Positions 7,132-9,360 of a stretch of 9,360 bases of DNA are shown piece after piece. The position numbers and the translations under genes are program-made. The stretch's first letter is position 1. Each line of letters starts with the position of its first letter. The notes below the pieces were generated by a model that had not been told where the DNA came from, searched no databases, and saw nothing but the letters and a program-made list of their open reading frames with translations. This DNA is from Candidatus Helarchaeota archaeon (GTDB lineage Archaea > Asgardarchaeota > Lokiarchaeia > Helarchaeales > JABXJV01), in NCBI GenBank assembly GCA_013375355.1, contig JABXJV010000231.1, positions 1-9,360 of the forward strand, written 5' to 3'.

Positions 7132-7137
7132 AAAAAA
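7132..7137 (-). terminator. Weak T-tract downstream of fwdA
   Basis: A run of six T on the minus strand lies about 38 bases beyond the fwdA stop, among other short T runs, and before the surface-protein TATA box. It is a plausible but weak archaeal terminator. Confidence 0.3.
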
Positions 7138-7174
7138 TAGATTAAAGATATAATAGAATTTTTTGAATTTATAT

Positions 7175-8887
7175 TTATTTGGCATTAATGGTTATTGGAG
7201 CTGAATTGATTAATTCATGTTCCTCAACGGGATAGTTTGCCAGATTTACGGAGTAATATGCACTCCATTTCTTTTGTAAATCTTCCATCAAGGCAGTTTC
7301 TATATTTTCGGGTAGTTTAACATCATTCCAGATAATTTGACCCATAGGAGCTACGATAATTTCCCCATCTTTTGCGACAATTACCCCGTCTTTTATAGTA
7401 TATGCCGATTGTGAGAATGCTTTTGCAATCTTTTTCGGATCTTTATCTTCTGGACTTAAATTATAAATTGCTATATCACCAACCGCTCCATTTCCTAGGT
7501 GTCCTTTATTTACCATCCCAAGGCATTTTGCTGTACCTGCACGTGTTACGATACAAATTTCATTTAATGTATATTCTCGGTCAAGGTCACCTAAAGTTGT
7601 TTTTTCGGTTGCATTCTTGTGAGATTTTTCAAGAAGTGCTTTTCGTGCTTGTTTACTCATTAACCAAGAAATTACGGTTGGATAATTAACGAATGGACCA
7701 CCGTTTGGATGATCTGTCGACATATAAACTCGCCATGGATCCTTCATATGTAACATTAACTCAAGACCAATAGCCCACTGCACGGCATTTACAGGATTCT
7801 TTGGTGAGAAAATGTAAGGAACAACACCTGATCCACATTCTGCCTCAACTTGTCCATTTATCCATTTAAAACCACCTTTGGTCCCCCAACCCATAGCACT
7901 TACAATACCTTGCAATGCATATTCCCATGGACCATCTCCAGTCATAGTTGTTGTATCTCCATATATTGCTTGTCCTACATCAAATGTGATATTATCATGT
8001 TGATTGAGATAATCGGTCAGTTCTGCAGCTTCAGAGCCAAAATCTCTCCATCCTGTACCACCGTAAGCATTGAAATGTAAATGAGTGAAATGCATTACTG
8101 TTTTCCTACTTTTATGAGATTTCATACCTTGTACAGCTTTAAATGTCTCCTTTGTAATTTTGTATACACCCGGATGACCAAGATTATTTCCATGAACATG
8201 AATATTATGAGGAAGACCTAATCTTTCATTTACCACCCCAAGAGAATTAATTATCTGGCGAGGTGTGACTTCAAAATGCAATACCATATCATCTAATGAA
8301 GCAACATTCTTACCCCATCCCCAATTTTCAACTCCACCAGGATTAACTAATTTTACTGCATATCCTTTGCATGCACGTAAGAGCCATGCAACGTATCCTG
8401 CCAATTTATCCATATCACCTTCACTTATGTAATCTAAAACAAACCAGTTATTACCAAAAACAGGAAAGCAGCACTTATCAATAATCGGTGTATCATTAAA
8501 TTCTTCATGAGTATGTCTAGTTTTTAATGGTGGTGTTGCTGGTTCAGCTACTGTAGTCCATCCCATTACTGCATATTTATAACCAGTCACCCAGGTCGAA
8601 GGGACCGAGTAACCAGTTCCAGATCGAGTTATTCCGGTTTTCTTAATACCTTCTTTTCGGTGATCTTCGGGTCTCAGAAAACGACCACAATTTACTTTAG
8701 AACCAGCGATGTGGGAGTGAATATCTACCCCTCCTGGCATAATTATCATTCCAGAAGCGTCAATAACCTTCCCACCATTTGCTTTTGCTGCAATTTTACC
8801 ATTTTTTATGGCAATATCTTTCTTTTCACCGTTAATATTATTTAAAGGATCGTAAACAATACCATTTTTTATCAAGAGGTCTGCCAT
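7175..8887 (-). CDS. fwdA: Formylmethanofuran dehydrogenase subunit A (amidohydrolase subunit)
   Basis: FwdA/FmdA is the zinc amidohydrolase subunit of formylmethanofuran dehydrogenase. In the complex FwdB reduces CO2 to formate, which passes through a tunnel to FwdA and is condensed with methanofuran, the first step of the archaeal methyl branch of the Wood-Ljungdahl pathway. The ATG at 8887 gives 570 residues beginning MADLLIKNGIVYDPLN, the normal length and start for the family. The metal-site pattern looks complete: HSH at 57-59 (in GGVDIHSHIAG), a candidate carboxylated lysine K179 (in GYAVKLVNPGG), HVH at 230-232, MHFTHLH at 265-271, and D392 in STDHPNGGPF. An in-frame TTG at 8920 would add 11 residues, but these lack family character. 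An AGGG lies 8 bases before the ATG. No other fwd subunit is in the window, so its partners must be encoded elsewhere. The retained ligands argue against the inactive bacterial FhcA-like form. Confidence 0.94.
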   Translation of the reverse strand: MADLLIKNGIVYDPLNNINGEKKDIAIKNGKIAAKANGGKVIDASGMIIMPGGVDIHSHIAGSKVNCGRFLRPEDHRKEGIKKTGITRSGTGYSVPSTWVTGYKYAVMGWTTVAEPATPPLKTRHTHEEFNDTPIIDKCCFPVFGNNWFVLDYISEGDMDKLAGYVAWLLRACKGYAVKLVNPGGVENWGWGKNVASLDDMVLHFEVTPRQIINSLGVVNERLGLPHNIHVHGNNLGHPGVYKITKETFKAVQGMKSHKSRKTVMHFTHLHFNAYGGTGWRDFGSEAAELTDYLNQHDNITFDVGQAIYGDTTTMTGDGPWEYALQGIVSAMGWGTKGGFKWINGQVEAECGSGVVPYIFSPKNPVNAVQWAIGLELMLHMKDPWRVYMSTDHPNGGPFVNYPTVISWLMSKQARKALLEKSHKNATEKTTLGDLDREYTLNEICIVTRAGTAKCLGMVNKGHLGNGAVGDIAIYNLSPEDKDPKKIAKAFSQSAYTIKDGVIVAKDGEIIVAPMGQIIWNDVKLPENIETALMEDLQKKWSAYYSVNLANYPVEEHELINSAPITINAK

Positions 8888-8928
8888 TTTCAAAACCCTA
8901 TTTTCTATCTTTGAAGACAAAGTAAAAA

Positions 8929-8952
8929 GAATTTATTAATTTTATTTATCGA
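8929..8952 (-). promoter_or_regulatory. fwdA: Candidate TATA region upstream of fwdA
   Basis: The minus strand reads GATAAATAAAATTAATAAATT in this region. A box centred near 8945 predicts transcription start near 8919, a leader of about 30 bases carrying the AGGG (8896-8899), and translation from the ATG at 8887 rather than the TTG at 8920, which would be at the very 5' end. Several similar AT stretches exist between 8950 and 9060, so the exact box is uncertain. Confidence 0.3.
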
Positions 8953-9093
8953 TATCCATTAATTTAAATGAAATATTAGATTTTTACAATATTTGCCAAT
9001 AACGATATTTTATTAGATTAATTTAAAATTGTTTATTAAAAATTATTAAAAAGGGAAGTTATTTAGTTCTTAGAAGCGATAAAGAAATTTTAG

Positions 9094-9102
9094 AAAAAAA
9101 AA
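9094..9102 (-). terminator. Nine-T tract after the small membrane protein gene
   Basis: A run of nine T on the minus strand lies about 28 bases past the stop of the small membrane protein. It is a good archaeal termination signal and separates that gene from fwdA. The rest of the 243-base gap (8888-9130) is AT-rich and shows no further gene. Confidence 0.5.
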
Positions 9103-9130
9103 GGTTATGAAGAAGTCTAGTACTTAATTT

Positions 9131-9360
9131 TTAATCTCCATTCATTCTCATTCTGGCGAGTATAGTTAAAAGAACACCGACAAATCCATAACTACCATTT
9201 ATTATATCCGTATATATTGCATTTAGATCTGAAACTAAATTACCGCTAATTAAACCTGCAATTAAGAATACAATTAAACCGATCAAACCCATTCCTGCAC
9301 CAAGACCAATTATAAATTTTCCAAGAGCCAAATTGCCCCTTCCACATATAATAGCACCAA
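9131..9360 (-). CDS. Small two-helix membrane protein, probably cut by right edge
   Basis: The frame ends at the TAA at 9131-9133 and is open to the edge. From a TTG at 9331 it gives 66 residues: a glycine-rich membrane helix (about residues 5-29, FIIGLGAGMGLIGLIVFLIA), a short loop (NLVSDLNAIYTDIINGSYG) and a second hydrophobic segment (FVGVLLTILARM) near the C-terminus MNGD. Upstream of the TTG the frame continues as GAIICGRGN without a stop or an ATG, so the true start may lie outside the window. Against that, the minus strand reads GGAAGGGG 4 bases before the TTG, which could be a ribosome binding site. I do not recognise the family. The gene appears to be a separate unit from fwdA, given 243 bases and a T-tract between them. 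Confidence 0.6.
   Translation of the reverse strand, partial: GAIICGRGNLALGKFIIGLGAGMGLIGLIVFLIAGLISGNLVSDLNAIYTDIINGSYGFVGVLLTILARMRMNGD

Noticed and set aside
7402..7689. Plus-strand frames opposite fwdA (also 7850-8080 and 8660-8845)
   Set aside because: fwdA is conserved through these regions, and the opposite-strand products show no family features.

Overview
The window is a very AT-rich archaeal segment in which every supportable gene lies on the minus strand. It most likely comes from an Asgard archaeon (Lokiarchaeia-like). This rests on the combination of a formylmethanofuran dehydrogenase subunit A (archaeal C1 chemistry), a bacterial-type UvrB, an SDS22-type leucine-rich-repeat protein, and a giant glycoprotein-like membrane protein whose cytoplasmic tail appears to hold a longin/roadblock-like domain. 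TATA-like boxes close to the starts and T-tract terminators also fit Archaea. The lineage is inferred; no rRNA or other marker gene is present.

In minus-strand transcription order (right to left) the layout is: (1) the end of a small two-helix membrane protein whose frame stays open to the right edge (9131 to beyond 9360); (2) a complete fwdA/fmdA (7175-8887, better ATG start than the upstream TTG); (3) a 1720-residue single-pass surface protein (1852-7014) with signal peptide, large N-rich ectodomain, about six Ig-like modules, one membrane helix and a cytoplasmic tail of about 450 residues; (4) a 481-residue LRR protein (217-1662); (5) the first 45 codons of uvrB (1-137), cut by the left edge. 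Intergenic gaps are 79 to 243 bases and hold AT-rich promoter-like and T-tract sequence, with no further genes seen.

The most striking point is that genes 3 and 4 end in the same helical module. LRR residues 301-470 align with surface-protein residues 1539-1708 without a single gap, at 84 of 170 identical positions by hand count. One copy is tethered under the membrane behind a longin-like domain. The other is carried by a protein with no signal peptide or membrane helix, behind a leucine-rich-repeat solenoid. This looks like an undescribed receptor-like/adaptor pair that may link the cell surface to internal protein-protein or small-GTPase interactions. The function is inferred; the shared module, the topology and the adjacency are seen directly.

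The fwdA gene stands without fwdB, C, D or other pathway genes in the window, and uvrB belongs to nucleotide excision repair. Neither has an obvious functional link with the surface/LRR pair.
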